Below, one piece after another: positions 1 to 6,054 of a stretch of 11,402 nt of DNA. Within the stretch, counting starts at the first letter, position 1. Every line of letters starts with the position of its first letter. The DNA comes from JANNHP01 sp031404455 (GTDB lineage: Bacteria; Planctomycetota; JAJSAM01; JAJVHW01): contig JANNHP010000263.1 in assembly GCA_031404455.1 (NCBI GenBank), positions 1 to 11,402 of the forward strand, read 5' to 3'. The position numbers were made by a program, and so were the translations under genes. The notes below the pieces were generated by a model. That model saw only the letters and a list, made by a program, of their open reading frames with translations. It searched no databases and was not told the DNA's origin.

Positions 1-690
1 CTCGAGCAGTGCCCGGCCGCGGACGGCGGAGGTCTCCGCGTCCACGAGGTCGACGAGCGTCCCCGCCGCGCGCGACTCGGCGAGCGCCGCGTCGAGCGGC
101 CGCGCGAGACCCGCGTCGCGGCGCTGGCGCGCGTCGTCGGCGCGCGCCTCCTGCACGGCGAGGGAGGACCGCAGCACGAGGACGCGGCGCTCCACGAGCA
201 CGACGAGGAGGTGCGCGCGCGCGACGTCGAGGAGGACGGCGTCCTGCAGCGCGAGCAGGCGCGAGCGGCGCTCGTCCGCGGTCAGGTCCGTCCGGCGGAT
301 CTCGGCTTCGTCGGACACCGGGTTCGTGTCGATCCCGCCCGAGACCGGCGCGTCGAGGCCCGACTTCCTGTCGGCATTCACGGTGGACTCGTCGCGGAAG
401 AGCTCCGGCGAGAACGAGAACCTCGGCAGGAACGCAGCGGCCGCGCGCTTGCCGTCGAGGAGTGCGCGGACGTACGCCTCGCCTTCGATGCTGAGGACCT
501 CGTACCGCGCGTTCGCGAGCCGCATCGAGCCGAGCACGTCGAGCCGCGCGCCTCTCGCGGGGACCACGGTCGCGGAGGCGAGCCCGGCGTCGAGCACGCT
601 GCGATACGCCGCGATGTCCTGCGATTCGTTCACGGCGCACGCGCCGAGTCCGAGCGCGAGGGCTGCGAGTCTCGCGACGCCGACTCTCAC
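1..690 (-). CDS. TolC-family outer-membrane efflux lipoprotein (3' part missing)
   Basis: This is the first 230 codons of an outer-membrane factor; the frame is open to the window edge. It starts with GTG inside a GTGA overlap with the stop of the adaptor gene, which fixes the start and implies translational coupling. The N-terminus is a lipoprotein signal with lipobox L-G-A-C (Cys18), so the mature protein should be lipid-anchored, as in the CusC/OprM type. After a low-complexity entry region come long Ala/Leu/Arg/Glu-rich helices with the TolC periodicity: about residues 150-185 (LLALQDAVLLDVARAHLLVV), then R-x-A-G-L-A-R-P-L-D at about 191-200, followed by another helix. These match the first TolC repeat. 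It would form the outer-membrane channel of a tripartite exporter with the adjacent adaptor. The substrate cannot be told, and the inner-membrane pump is not in the window; it may lie beyond base 1. Confidence 0.85.
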   Translation of the reverse strand, partial: MRVGVARLAALALGLGACAVNESQDIAAYRSVLDAGLASATVVPARGARLDVLGSMRLANARYEVLSIEGEAYVRALLDGKRAAAAFLPRFSFSPELFRDESTVNADRKSGLDAPVSGGIDTNPVSDEAEIRRTDLTADERRSRLLALQDAVLLDVARAHLLVVLVERRVLVLRSSLAVQEARADDARQRRDAGLARPLDAALAESRAAGTLVDLVDAETSAVRGRALLE

Positions 691-1961
691 TTCTTCGCTC
701 CGCTCGTGTCGGCGCCGGGAGCCGCCGCGCGCACCGCGGACCCCGCGACGAGCTCGGGCGGCGGTTCGAGCACGATCTCGTCGCCGAGGGCGAGACCGCT
801 CGTGATCTCCAGCTTCCCGCCGAAGCGACGCCCGATCACGACGACCTTCTCCACGGCCTTCCCGTCGGCAACGACGAACACCTTGCGCACGCCGGCGAAA
901 CTGCGCACCGCCGACTCGGGAACGGTCGCGATCTCGGAGTCGACGCCGACGTCGATCTCCGCCGTGGCGAAGGCACCGGCCTTCAGCACGAGATCCGGGT
1001 TCTGGACGGAGATCTCGACGTCCACCGTGCGCGTGCGTTCGTCCACCTCGGGACGGATGCGCGAGACGCGGCCCTCCACCGGCTTCGGGTCCGCAGCGAT
1101 CCACAGCTTCGCTGGGCGGCCGGGCTCCACGCCCGACATGCGCCGCTCCGGGACCTGCACCCGCAGTCGCAGCGGGTCGAGGTCCACGAGGCGGATGAGG
1201 GCCGCGCCGACGGACACGCGGTCGCCCGTCGCGACGAGACGCTCCGCGACGAGGAACGTCGCCGCGGCGCCGTCGCCGTTCGCGTCGCGCCCGCCGGCGG
1301 GCACCTTGTGCTCCGTGTCGCGCAGGCGTTTCTCCGCGGTGTCGAGTTCCGCGCGGCGCGTGCGGGCCGTGGCGAGATCGGACTGCGCGGTGAGCAGCGC
1401 GAGACGGTGTCCCGACACGGCCACCTCCCACGCGGTGCGGACGTCGGCGAACTCCTGGTCGCTGATGAGCGGGGGCTTCCTGTCGTGGAGGGTGGCCGTG
1501 CGGTCGAGCTTCGCCTTCGCGTTCTCCGCCTCGAGGCGCGCGCGCTCCACCGACGGGAGCTTCGCGAAGTCCACGTCGGACTCCGGGAGCGTCTCGAGCC
1601 CGAGCCTTGCGAGCGCCTCGGAGAGCGCGCGGCGGCGCTGGTCGCGCTCGAGGACGTAGACGGAGTCGTCCACCATGGCGAGAGCATCGCCCGACTTCAC
1701 GCGGTCGCCGACGTCCGTGGCGATGGCGACGATCCTGCCCGCGACCTCGGCCGACACGACCACGACCTCATCGGCGTCGAGCGTGCCCGTGGCGCGGACG
1801 ACGCGCGGCAGCGATGCCGCCTCGACGCGTCCGAGACGAACCTCGACCGGCGGACCCTTCGCCGCGACGGGTCCCGCGGTCTCGGGCGTCTTGCCGCAGG
1901 CCGCGAGCGCCCCGAGGAGCGCGAACGCAGCCGTCGATCTTCGGACGAGGGACGCGAGCAT
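687..1961 (-). CDS. Periplasmic adaptor (membrane fusion) lipoprotein, HlyD/AcrA type
   Basis: A 424-residue membrane-fusion protein that would bridge an inner-membrane pump and the outer-membrane factor encoded next to it. The signal peptide ends in lipobox L-A-A-C (Cys22). First lipoyl half-motif at about 60-100 (A-E-V-A-G-R-I, G-D-R-V-K-S-G-D-A-L). Alpha-hairpin at about 105-215. Second lipoyl half at about 236-264 (ATGDRVSVGAALIRLVDLDP), then beta-barrel and membrane-proximal domains to about 400 (VPESAV, the family's usual I-P-x-x-A-V). Between the usual A-P-F-D-G position (here V-P-A-G-G, 220-224) and the second lipoyl half there is an insertion of roughly ten residues with D-A-N-G-D-G. 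The frame stays open upstream, but the ATG at 1961 is chosen because the signal peptide begins there and AAAGG lies 8 nt before it. Divergent from thiS. RND versus ABC partner is undecided. Confidence 0.92.
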   Translation of the reverse strand: MLASLVRRSTAAFALLGALAACGKTPETAGPVAAKGPPVEVRLGRVEAASLPRVVRATGTLDADEVVVVSAEVAGRIVAIATDVGDRVKSGDALAMVDDSVYVLERDQRRRALSEALARLGLETLPESDVDFAKLPSVERARLEAENAKAKLDRTATLHDRKPPLISDQEFADVRTAWEVAVSGHRLALLTAQSDLATARTRRAELDTAEKRLRDTEHKVPAGGRDANGDGAAATFLVAERLVATGDRVSVGAALIRLVDLDPLRLRVQVPERRMSGVEPGRPAKLWIAADPKPVEGRVSRIRPEVDERTRTVDVEISVQNPDLVLKAGAFATAEIDVGVDSEIATVPESAVRSFAGVRKVFVVADGKAVEKVVVIGRRFGGKLEITSGLALGDEIVLEPPPELVAGSAVRAAAPGADTSGAKK

Positions 1962-2103
1962 GTGCGAGGCCTTTCGCGCGCTGCGGAGGCGGAAGCGTAC
2001 GGTCCCTCTCCGAGACGGACATCTAATGCGCCTCGCACCGGGGATCTTCGCGCGCTCTTCGGAAATGGGACCGCGCGCCCGCCGATCCGTACCTTTCGGC
2101 GCG
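1962..2103. other. Divergent intergenic region, efflux adaptor / thiS
   Basis: The 142 bp between the two divergent starts must hold promoters for both directions. For thiS, TACCTT at 2090-2095 is a -10-like hexamer 8 nt before the ATG. On the other strand a TTAGAT-like hexamer lies about 50 nt before the adaptor ATG. Neither has a convincing -35. I looked for the TPP riboswitch (THI-box) core CTGAGA and its conserved partner segments ahead of thiS and did not find them. Confidence 0.4.
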
Positions 2104-2304
2104 ATGCAGATCGTCGTCAACGGCGAAGCGAAGGACGTCGCGGACGGCACGACGATCGAGTCGCTCCTCGCGGCGCTCGCCGTCGACCGGCGGCGGATCG
2201 CCGTCGAGAGGAACCACGAGATCGTGCCCCGCGCCGAGCACGCCGCGACGCCGCTCGCGCCGGGCGACCGGATCGAGATCGTGACGATGGTCGGCGGCGG
2301 ATGA
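2104..2304 (+). CDS. thiS: ThiS, sulfur-carrier protein for thiazole synthesis
   Basis: A 66-residue ubiquitin-fold sulfur carrier. ThiS is adenylylated and thiocarboxylated on its C-terminal glycine and delivers sulfur to thiazole synthase. Visible features: the beta-strand start MQIVVNGE, the helix TIESLLAALAV (17-27), the R-x-A-V-E-x-N-x-E-I-V-P-R segment (32-43), G-D-R-I-E-I-V (54-60) and the C-terminal V-G-G-G that carries the thiocarboxylate. Length is typical of the family. The reading frame is open further upstream, but only the ATG at 2104 gives the canonical N-terminal strand. No Shine-Dalgarno is visible; a -10-like TACCTT 8 nt upstream raises the possibility of a leaderless message. 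thiG follows after 196 bp that contain a large palindrome, so the two are co-directional but not tightly coupled. No thiF, thiH or thiO is nearby. Confidence 0.95.
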   Translation: MQIVVNGEAKDVADGTTIESLLAALAVDRRRIAVERNHEIVPRAEHAATPLAPGDRIEIVTMVGGG

Positions 2305-2358
2305 CGGTGACCGAGTCGGGGCGTTGTCGCTTGAATGGTGTGACTGGCGGGCGAAGCA

Positions 2359-2440
2359 CTCGGTAGGGGCGGACCCCCGTGTCCGCCCGTCCGTGCGCGA
2401 GTGCCACGTGGGGCGGACACAGGGGTCCGCCCCTACCGAG
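2359..2440. repeat. Nested palindromic repeat, family 1 copy A
   Basis: Two 30-nt arms (2359-2388 and 2411-2440) are reverse complements with one mismatch, separated by 22 nt. Each arm is itself a perfect hairpin: GGGCGGAC, 6 nt, GTCCGCCC (2367-2388 and 2411-2432). The DNA can therefore form one long stem or two side-by-side hairpins. It lies between thiS and thiG, where RNA folding could lower read-through or protect an mRNA end. A diverged copy lies at 9654-9745. It resembles REP-type or MITE-type intergenic elements; no terminal duplication or transposase is visible. Confidence 0.9.
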
Positions 2441-2500
2441 ACAAGGGCTTGACCGGTCGAGACCTGATGGACGGAAGGCGCGATACACGAGGACGAACCC

Positions 2501-3268
2501 ATGACGAGCACGCTGCAAGTCGGCAAGCACGAGTTCACGTCGAGGCTCATCCTCGGCACCGGCAAGTACGCCACGTTCCAGTTGATGGAGGCGGCGCTCG
2601 CGGAGTCGGGGACGCAGTGCGTCACCGTAGCGGTGCGGCGCGTGCCGCTCGGACAGCCGGGCGATTCCATCCTCGACCACATCCCGAAGTCCTGCGTCCT
2701 TCTGCCGAACACGGCCGGGTGCTTCACCGCGGAGGAGGCCGTGCGGACGGCGCGGCTCGCGCGCGAGTTCGGCCTCTCGGACCTCCTGAAGCTCGAGGTC
2801 CTCTACAACCAGGAGTCGCTCCTTCCCGAGCCGATCGAGACGCTGAAGGCGCTCGACGTCCTCGTGAAGGACGGCTTCACGACGATGGTCTACTGCGGCG
2901 ACGACCCGGTCCTCGCGAAGCGTTACGAGGAGCGCGGTGCCGCGGCGGTGATGCCGCTCGGCTCCGCGATCGGCTCGGGACTCGGCATCCTCAACCCGCG
3001 CAACATCGAGTTCATCCTGGCGCACGCGAACGTTCCTGTGCTCGTGGACGCCGGCCTCGGCTGCGCGTCGGACGTCGCCCAGGCGATGGAACTCGGCGCG
3101 GCCGGCGTCATCGTCAACACCGCCGTCGCGAAGGCGGCGGATCCCGTGGCGATGGCCCGGGCGATGCGTCTCGCCTGCGAGGCCGGGCGCTGGGGCTTCC
3201 TTGCCGGCCGCGCCGCGGCGGCGCCGGGCGGCGCGCCGAGTTCGCCGGTCTCGGGCGTCGTTCGCTGA
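2501..3268 (+). CDS. thiG: ThiG, thiazole synthase
   Basis: A 255-residue (beta/alpha)8 enzyme that condenses 1-deoxy-D-xylulose 5-phosphate, dehydroglycine and ThiS-thiocarboxylate into thiazole phosphate in the cytoplasm. Key sites: L-G-T-G-K-Y at 18-23, P-N-T-A-G at 69-73, the Schiff-base lysine Lys97 in L-L-K-L-E-V-L, M-P-L-G-S-x-I-G-S-G at 151-160, the phosphate-binding V-D-A-G-L-G at 182-187 and N-T-A-V-A at 206-210 followed by D-P-V-A-M-A. Length is standard; only the last roughly 15 residues (Ala/Gly/Pro/Ser-rich) look unconstrained. The ATG is supported by GAGGA about 8 nt upstream. The partner thiS lies 196 bp upstream, behind the family 1 palindrome. The dehydroglycine-making enzyme (ThiO or ThiH) is not in the window. 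Confidence 0.98.
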   Translation: MTSTLQVGKHEFTSRLILGTGKYATFQLMEAALAESGTQCVTVAVRRVPLGQPGDSILDHIPKSCVLLPNTAGCFTAEEAVRTARLAREFGLSDLLKLEVLYNQESLLPEPIETLKALDVLVKDGFTTMVYCGDDPVLAKRYEERGAAAVMPLGSAIGSGLGILNPRNIEFILAHANVPVLVDAGLGCASDVAQAMELGAAGVIVNTAVAKAADPVAMARAMRLACEAGRWGFLAGRAAAAPGGAPSSPVSGVVR

Positions 3269-3371
3269 CGGACCGGACGTCGCGGTTCCTGCGGGGATTC
3301 GTCGCACATCACCAACTTCTCGCTGGCGTTGACGGCGGCGCCGCATCGACCCTGCCCGACAGCGCGAACTC

Positions 3372-4148
3372 ATGACCCCCCAACTCCTCCTCGCCCTGCC
3401 CGGACTCGCCGTCCTCGGCTGGTACGTCGCGCGGCGACGCGCGGGCAGCGATCCCCTCGGCGACTGGCCGAACGGTGCCCTGCCCGACACCACGGTGGCG
3501 TTCGTCGGGGGCATGGCCGCGTGGCTCTTCGCGCAGGGGTTCCTTCCGGGACTTCTCGCCGGGACCGATCTCGGTCGCGACGGAGGTGCCGCGCTGGTCT
3601 CGCTCGCCACGGCCCTGGTCAACGTGCTCATCGCCGTGGCGCTCCTGCCGTCGGCGTCGCGCGGGACGCGCAAGCCGCGCCTTTCTCCGGGCGCGATCCT
3701 CGCCGCGGGGGCACTCGGGGCGCTGGTGGTCCTCACCGCGCAGGTGGCACTCGGTCTCGCGATCGAGTCGGCCGCCCAGGCCCTGGACTACGAGATCCCG
3801 GCGCAGGCGATCGTCGAGAGCGCGCAGCGGGCGAGCGGAGCCGAGGTGGTGACGTTCGGGGTCTCCGCGGTCGTGCTCGCGCCGTTCGCGGAGGAGATCT
3901 TCTTCCGCGGCGTCATGCTGCCCGCGCTCGCGCGGATCATGGACGGCCCCGCCGCGATCCTCCTGCAGGCCGTCTGCTTCGGCGCGATCCACGTCGGCGC
4001 GCTGAACACATGGCCGCTGGCGATCCCGCTCGCCTTCGTCGGCTGGGCGGCCGGGTGGATCTACGTGCGGACGGGGTCGCTCGCCGCGCCGATCGCGCTC
4101 CACGCCGCGTTCAACGCCATCAACTTCGCGCTCCTGCGGACCGCCTGA
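3372..4148 (+). CDS. CPBP family intramembrane metallo/glutamic protease (CAAX protease-like)
   Basis: A 258-residue polytopic membrane protein of the Abi/CPBP family, related to the eukaryotic prenyl-protein endopeptidase Rce1. Hydrophobic segments lie at about 3-20, 42-62, 73-93, 107-134, 158-172, 190-212 and 213-231. The family motifs are intact: motif 1 E-E-I-F-F-R-G (Glu174, Glu175, Arg179), motif 2 F-G-A-I-H-V (His207) and motif 3 H-A-A-F-N-A-I-N-F (His244, Asn248). In bacteria these proteins have been linked to peptide maturation, bacteriocin self-immunity or surface-protein processing. No precursor peptide is recognisable next to this one, so the substrate is unknown. It sits 103 bp after thiG with no clear ribosome site before the chosen ATG, and it is convergent with the beta-helix gene. 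Confidence 0.93.
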   Translation: MTPQLLLALPGLAVLGWYVARRRAGSDPLGDWPNGALPDTTVAFVGGMAAWLFAQGFLPGLLAGTDLGRDGGAALVSLATALVNVLIAVALLPSASRGTRKPRLSPGAILAAGALGALVVLTAQVALGLAIESAAQALDYEIPAQAIVESAQRASGAEVVTFGVSAVVLAPFAEEIFFRGVMLPALARIMDGPAAILLQAVCFGAIHVGALNTWPLAIPLAFVGWAAGWIYVRTGSLAAPIALHAAFNAINFALLRTA

Positions 4149-4166
4149 GACCTCCCGGTCAGCGGT
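4140..4166. terminator. Possible bidirectional hairpin spanning both convergent stop codons
   Basis: ACCGC-C-TGA (4140-4148) pairs with TCA-GCGGT (4159-4166), leaving one bulged C and a 10-nt loop. The TGA of the protease gene and the TGA of the opposing beta-helix gene pair with each other. With only 10 bp between the genes, one stem may serve both ends. There is no T-run on either side, and a competing GACCG/CGGTC pairing exists, so a terminator role is tentative. Confidence 0.3.
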
Positions 4167-5589
4167 AGGGCGCGAGCGCCGGGTCCGTGCTCTTCGTCGA
4201 GAAGTCCGCGTTCGCGAACTGCGTCGCGCCGCCGAGGTCGAGCATGTCCACCTTGATGCCGCCGACGTAGGTCCCGCCCGAGAACGACGTGCGGCTTCCG
4301 AAGTTGAGCGCCGCGGACCACGCGGCCCCGCTGACCGTGCAGTCGCTGACGAGCGTCAGGTCCGAGACCGCCGCCACCGTGATCCCGCAGCGTCCCGACG
4401 CGCGCACCTCGTTCGCGGAGAGGACGTCGCCCGTGCCCGTCACGCTGATCCCGTCGTAGAGCGCGCCGACGACGACGTTGTCCGCGATCGTGCTCGAGTC
4501 GCCGACGAGCACGATGCCGCTCCCGAAGCCGTACCGCCCGCCGGTCTGCTCCACGCGGTTGCGCCGGATCGAGGACGACGATCCTTCGACCCGGATCGAG
4601 TCGAGACAGGACCTGCCGCGGACGACGTTGTCCGCGATCTCGTGGCCGCGGCCGAGGACGACCATCCCCTCGGAGACGACGTGCGTCACGTCGTTGCCCA
4701 CGACCGAGCCGGGAGTCGTGCCGTTCACGAGCACCACCGGACAGTCGCAGTTCGCGATCGCGGTGCGCCGCGAGACGATGTTGTCCACCACCAAGGGCGC
4801 GGCGCCTCCCACGGAGAGGCCGAACCGGCCGACGGTGCCGGTGTTCGCGCGGACGACCGCGGAATCGCCGCCGACGTGGAGCGTCGCCGCGCCGGACAGG
4901 CGGTTCGCCTCGACCAGAGCGGAGTCGCCGAGCACGTCGATCAGGCCGCCGGTGATCGTGTTGTCCTGGATCGACGCGGAGTCGACGCTCCACGCGAAGA
5001 TGCTCCGCGTGCGGTTGCGGCGCACGATGCCGCCCGCGCCGTCGAAGATCGACACCTGTGCGGAGCGCGTGCAGACGTTGTCCTCGATCAGCGGCGTCGA
5101 GCCGTAGAGCGCGATCTCGCCGCCCGCGAGGCGGTTGCCGCGCGCGACCGCGTTCGTGGACGTGAAGGCGTAGATGGCGGCGAGCGTGCAGCGGTTGCCC
5201 TCGAAGAGGAAGTCCGTCACGCCGTTGCTCTCGACCATCGTCTCGTACTTCGGCGCGATGAACCGGTTCCCCCGGAGCGCGACGCCGTCGGCGCCGACCG
5301 TGACGTGGGCGTCCCGGAACGTGCAGCCCTCGATCGACGCGCCCGTCCCGTTGATCTCCCAGTCGCCCGACAGCACGGCGTTCTTCCCGATGAGAGCGAC
5401 TCCGGAGCGCATGATGCGCCCGTTGCGCCACCGCCCGCCGCGGACGAGCACCCGGTCGCCCGGTTGAGCCGCGGAGAGCGCCGCCTTCAGGTCGGAGAAG
5501 TCCTCGGGCACGCGGAGGTCGGCCGCGAGGGCACCGGCCGACGCCGACGCGAGCGCGCCGGCGGCAGCGATCGGACGAAGGCCTCGCAT
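4159..5589 (-). CDS. Secreted right-handed parallel beta-helix protein (NosD/CASH-like)
   Basis: A 476-residue exported protein. The signal peptide is about residues 1-22 (Ala-rich, A-G-A-L-A/A). The mature start, R-V-P-E-D-F-S-D-L-K-A-A-L plus P-G-D-R-V-L-V-R-G-G, is the usual opening of NosD/CASH-type pectate-lyase folds (cap plus first coil). Residues about 85-400 are tandem coils in which an asparagine recurs with a G-N-R, D-N-x-V or A-N-x context (Asn108, 132, 152, 171, 192, 210, 229, 249, 270, 299, 321, 344, 371, 393), typical of a stacked Asn ladder. No carbohydrate-active catalytic triad is recognisable; NosD-type metal insertion cannot be claimed because no nos genes are present. Cysteines include a C-D-C at 281-283. 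The ATG at 5589 has GGGAG 7 nt upstream. The gene stands alone, with a dyad in its leader. Confidence 0.88.
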   Translation of the reverse strand: MRGLRPIAAAGALASASAGALAADLRVPEDFSDLKAALSAAQPGDRVLVRGGRWRNGRIMRSGVALIGKNAVLSGDWEINGTGASIEGCTFRDAHVTVGADGVALRGNRFIAPKYETMVESNGVTDFLFEGNRCTLAAIYAFTSTNAVARGNRLAGGEIALYGSTPLIEDNVCTRSAQVSIFDGAGGIVRRNRTRSIFAWSVDSASIQDNTITGGLIDVLGDSALVEANRLSGAATLHVGGDSAVVRANTGTVGRFGLSVGGAAPLVVDNIVSRRTAIANCDCPVVLVNGTTPGSVVGNDVTHVVSEGMVVLGRGHEIADNVVRGRSCLDSIRVEGSSSSIRRNRVEQTGGRYGFGSGIVLVGDSSTIADNVVVGALYDGISVTGTGDVLSANEVRASGRCGITVAAVSDLTLVSDCTVSGAAWSAALNFGSRTSFSGGTYVGGIKVDMLDLGGATQFANADFSTKSTDPALAPYR

Positions 5590-5601
5590 CGGGAACTCCC
5601 T

Positions 5602-5624
5602 CGGGTCGACGTGCCCTCGACCCG
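5602..5624. promoter_or_regulatory. Perfect 8-bp dyad in the leader of the beta-helix gene
   Basis: CGGGTCGA (5602-5609) and TCGACCCG (5617-5624) form a perfect inverted repeat around a 7-nt spacer. It begins two bases upstream of the Shine-Dalgarno GGGAG of the minus-strand beta-helix gene. It could be a DNA operator or an RNA hairpin controlling access to the ribosome site. A second dyad, CCGGT-CA-ACCGG, lies at 5650-5661. Confidence 0.4.
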
Positions 5625-5664
5625 TCGAGAGGCTACGTCCGGAAGTCCGCCGGTCAACCGGCTC

Positions 5665-5709
5665 AAAGTCCGTGAAGAAACCGCGATGCGCGGTCCCTTC
5701 ACGGACTTT
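5665..5709. repeat. Long palindrome, family 2 copy A
   Basis: Arms AAAGTCCGTGAAG (5665-5677) and CTTCACGGACTTT (5697-5709) are perfect complements. Inside, ACCGCG (5680-5685) pairs with CGCGGT (5689-5694) around a 3-nt loop ATG. The two unmatched bases (AA/CC) become G-U wobbles in the minus-strand RNA, giving a continuous 21-bp stem in that transcript only. It lies about 75 bp before the beta-helix start. The stem sequence is shared with copy B. No T-run follows on either strand. Confidence 0.88.
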
Positions 5710-6003
5710 GTGAGAAGACTTGATGTGAGAGTGATCGTTTGGCCGGCGGGACGCATGTCGTTGGGACGAGGTAGACGGCAGCGCGCGCGAGTGGTCCGCA
5801 GCAGCGCCCCGGAGATGCGTGCGGTCGAACTGCTCGGCGCGCGCGCCTGAGCCGCGACGAGAGGCGGGTCCGGGACGAGTCGCGAGACTTGCGGACGTCG
5901 AATGACCTCGCGCGCCCTCTTCGCCGTACGTCGCGCGGACGAAAACGGGCGTAGCGAAGCCGCGCCCGACGACATCGAGCGCACGAAAACGCCGGAAGGC
6001 CTG

Positions 6004-6054
6004 CTGAAAGCTCGTGAAGAAGCCGCGCCTCGCGGTTTCTTCGCGAGCTTTCAG
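6004..6054. repeat. Long palindrome, family 2 copy B, overlapping the deoC stop
   Basis: The 24-nt arms 6004-6027 and 6031-6054 are complementary at 22 positions around the 3-nt loop CCT. Both exceptions are G-U wobbles in plus-strand RNA, so the 24-bp stem is unbroken on that strand. It shares GTGAAGAA-R-CCGCG and its complement with copy A. The outermost bases, CTGAAAG read on the minus strand, contain the TGA stop of deoC. It could stabilise or end the deoC message, but no T-run follows. Confidence 0.88.

Larger units (their letters stand above)
5590..6050. other. Gene-free stretch holding two related palindromes
   Basis: No reading frame here has a start signal, a conserved motif or codon use like the neighbouring genes. 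The 461 bp contain the beta-helix leader dyad, palindrome A (5665-5709), a weak CGGGCG/CGCCCG hairpin (5946-5968) and most of palindrome B (6004-6054). About 290 bp between the palindromes show no recognisable content. The A-B interval, near 390 bp, could be a miniature mobile element bounded by palindromes, but I see no target-site duplication. Confidence 0.55.

Noticed and set aside
211..1659. Long plus-strand open frame opposite the adaptor gene
   Set aside because: Arg/Ala/Ser-rich product with no motif; it is the antisense of a clear adaptor gene and exists because stop codons are rare at this GC content.
1962..2103. TPP riboswitch ahead of thiS
   Set aside because: No CTGAGA core, no second conserved segment and no room for the full fold with an expression platform.
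2117..3736. Long minus-strand frame across thiS, thiG and the protease gene
   Set aside because: It lies opposite two unmistakable thiamine genes and has no family features.
4159..5589. NosD copper-processing protein or pectate lyase
   Set aside because: The fold matches, but no nos genes are present and no catalytic or metal-binding residues of those families are visible, so only the fold is claimed.
5946..5968. CGGGCG/CGCCCG hairpin
   Set aside because: Six-base GC-only arms with an 11-nt loop are expected by chance in such GC-rich DNA.
5590..6050. CRISPR array, tRNA or small RNA gene in the gene-free stretch
   Set aside because: Only two palindrome copies with no regular spacers; no cloverleaf with a T-arm motif; the promoter and terminator of an sRNA cannot be shown.
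5665..6054. Repeated peptide pattern K-x-R-E-E-x-A-x-R-G-x-F in translated frames of both palindromes
   Set aside because: It is a by-product of the shared DNA palindrome being read in the same frame; no gene surrounds it.
6004..6054. Intrinsic terminator of deoC
   Set aside because: The stem is strong but no T-run follows on the deoC strand, the loop-proximal pairing is perfect only on the other strand, and a sister copy lies where no gene ends. Kept as a repeat.
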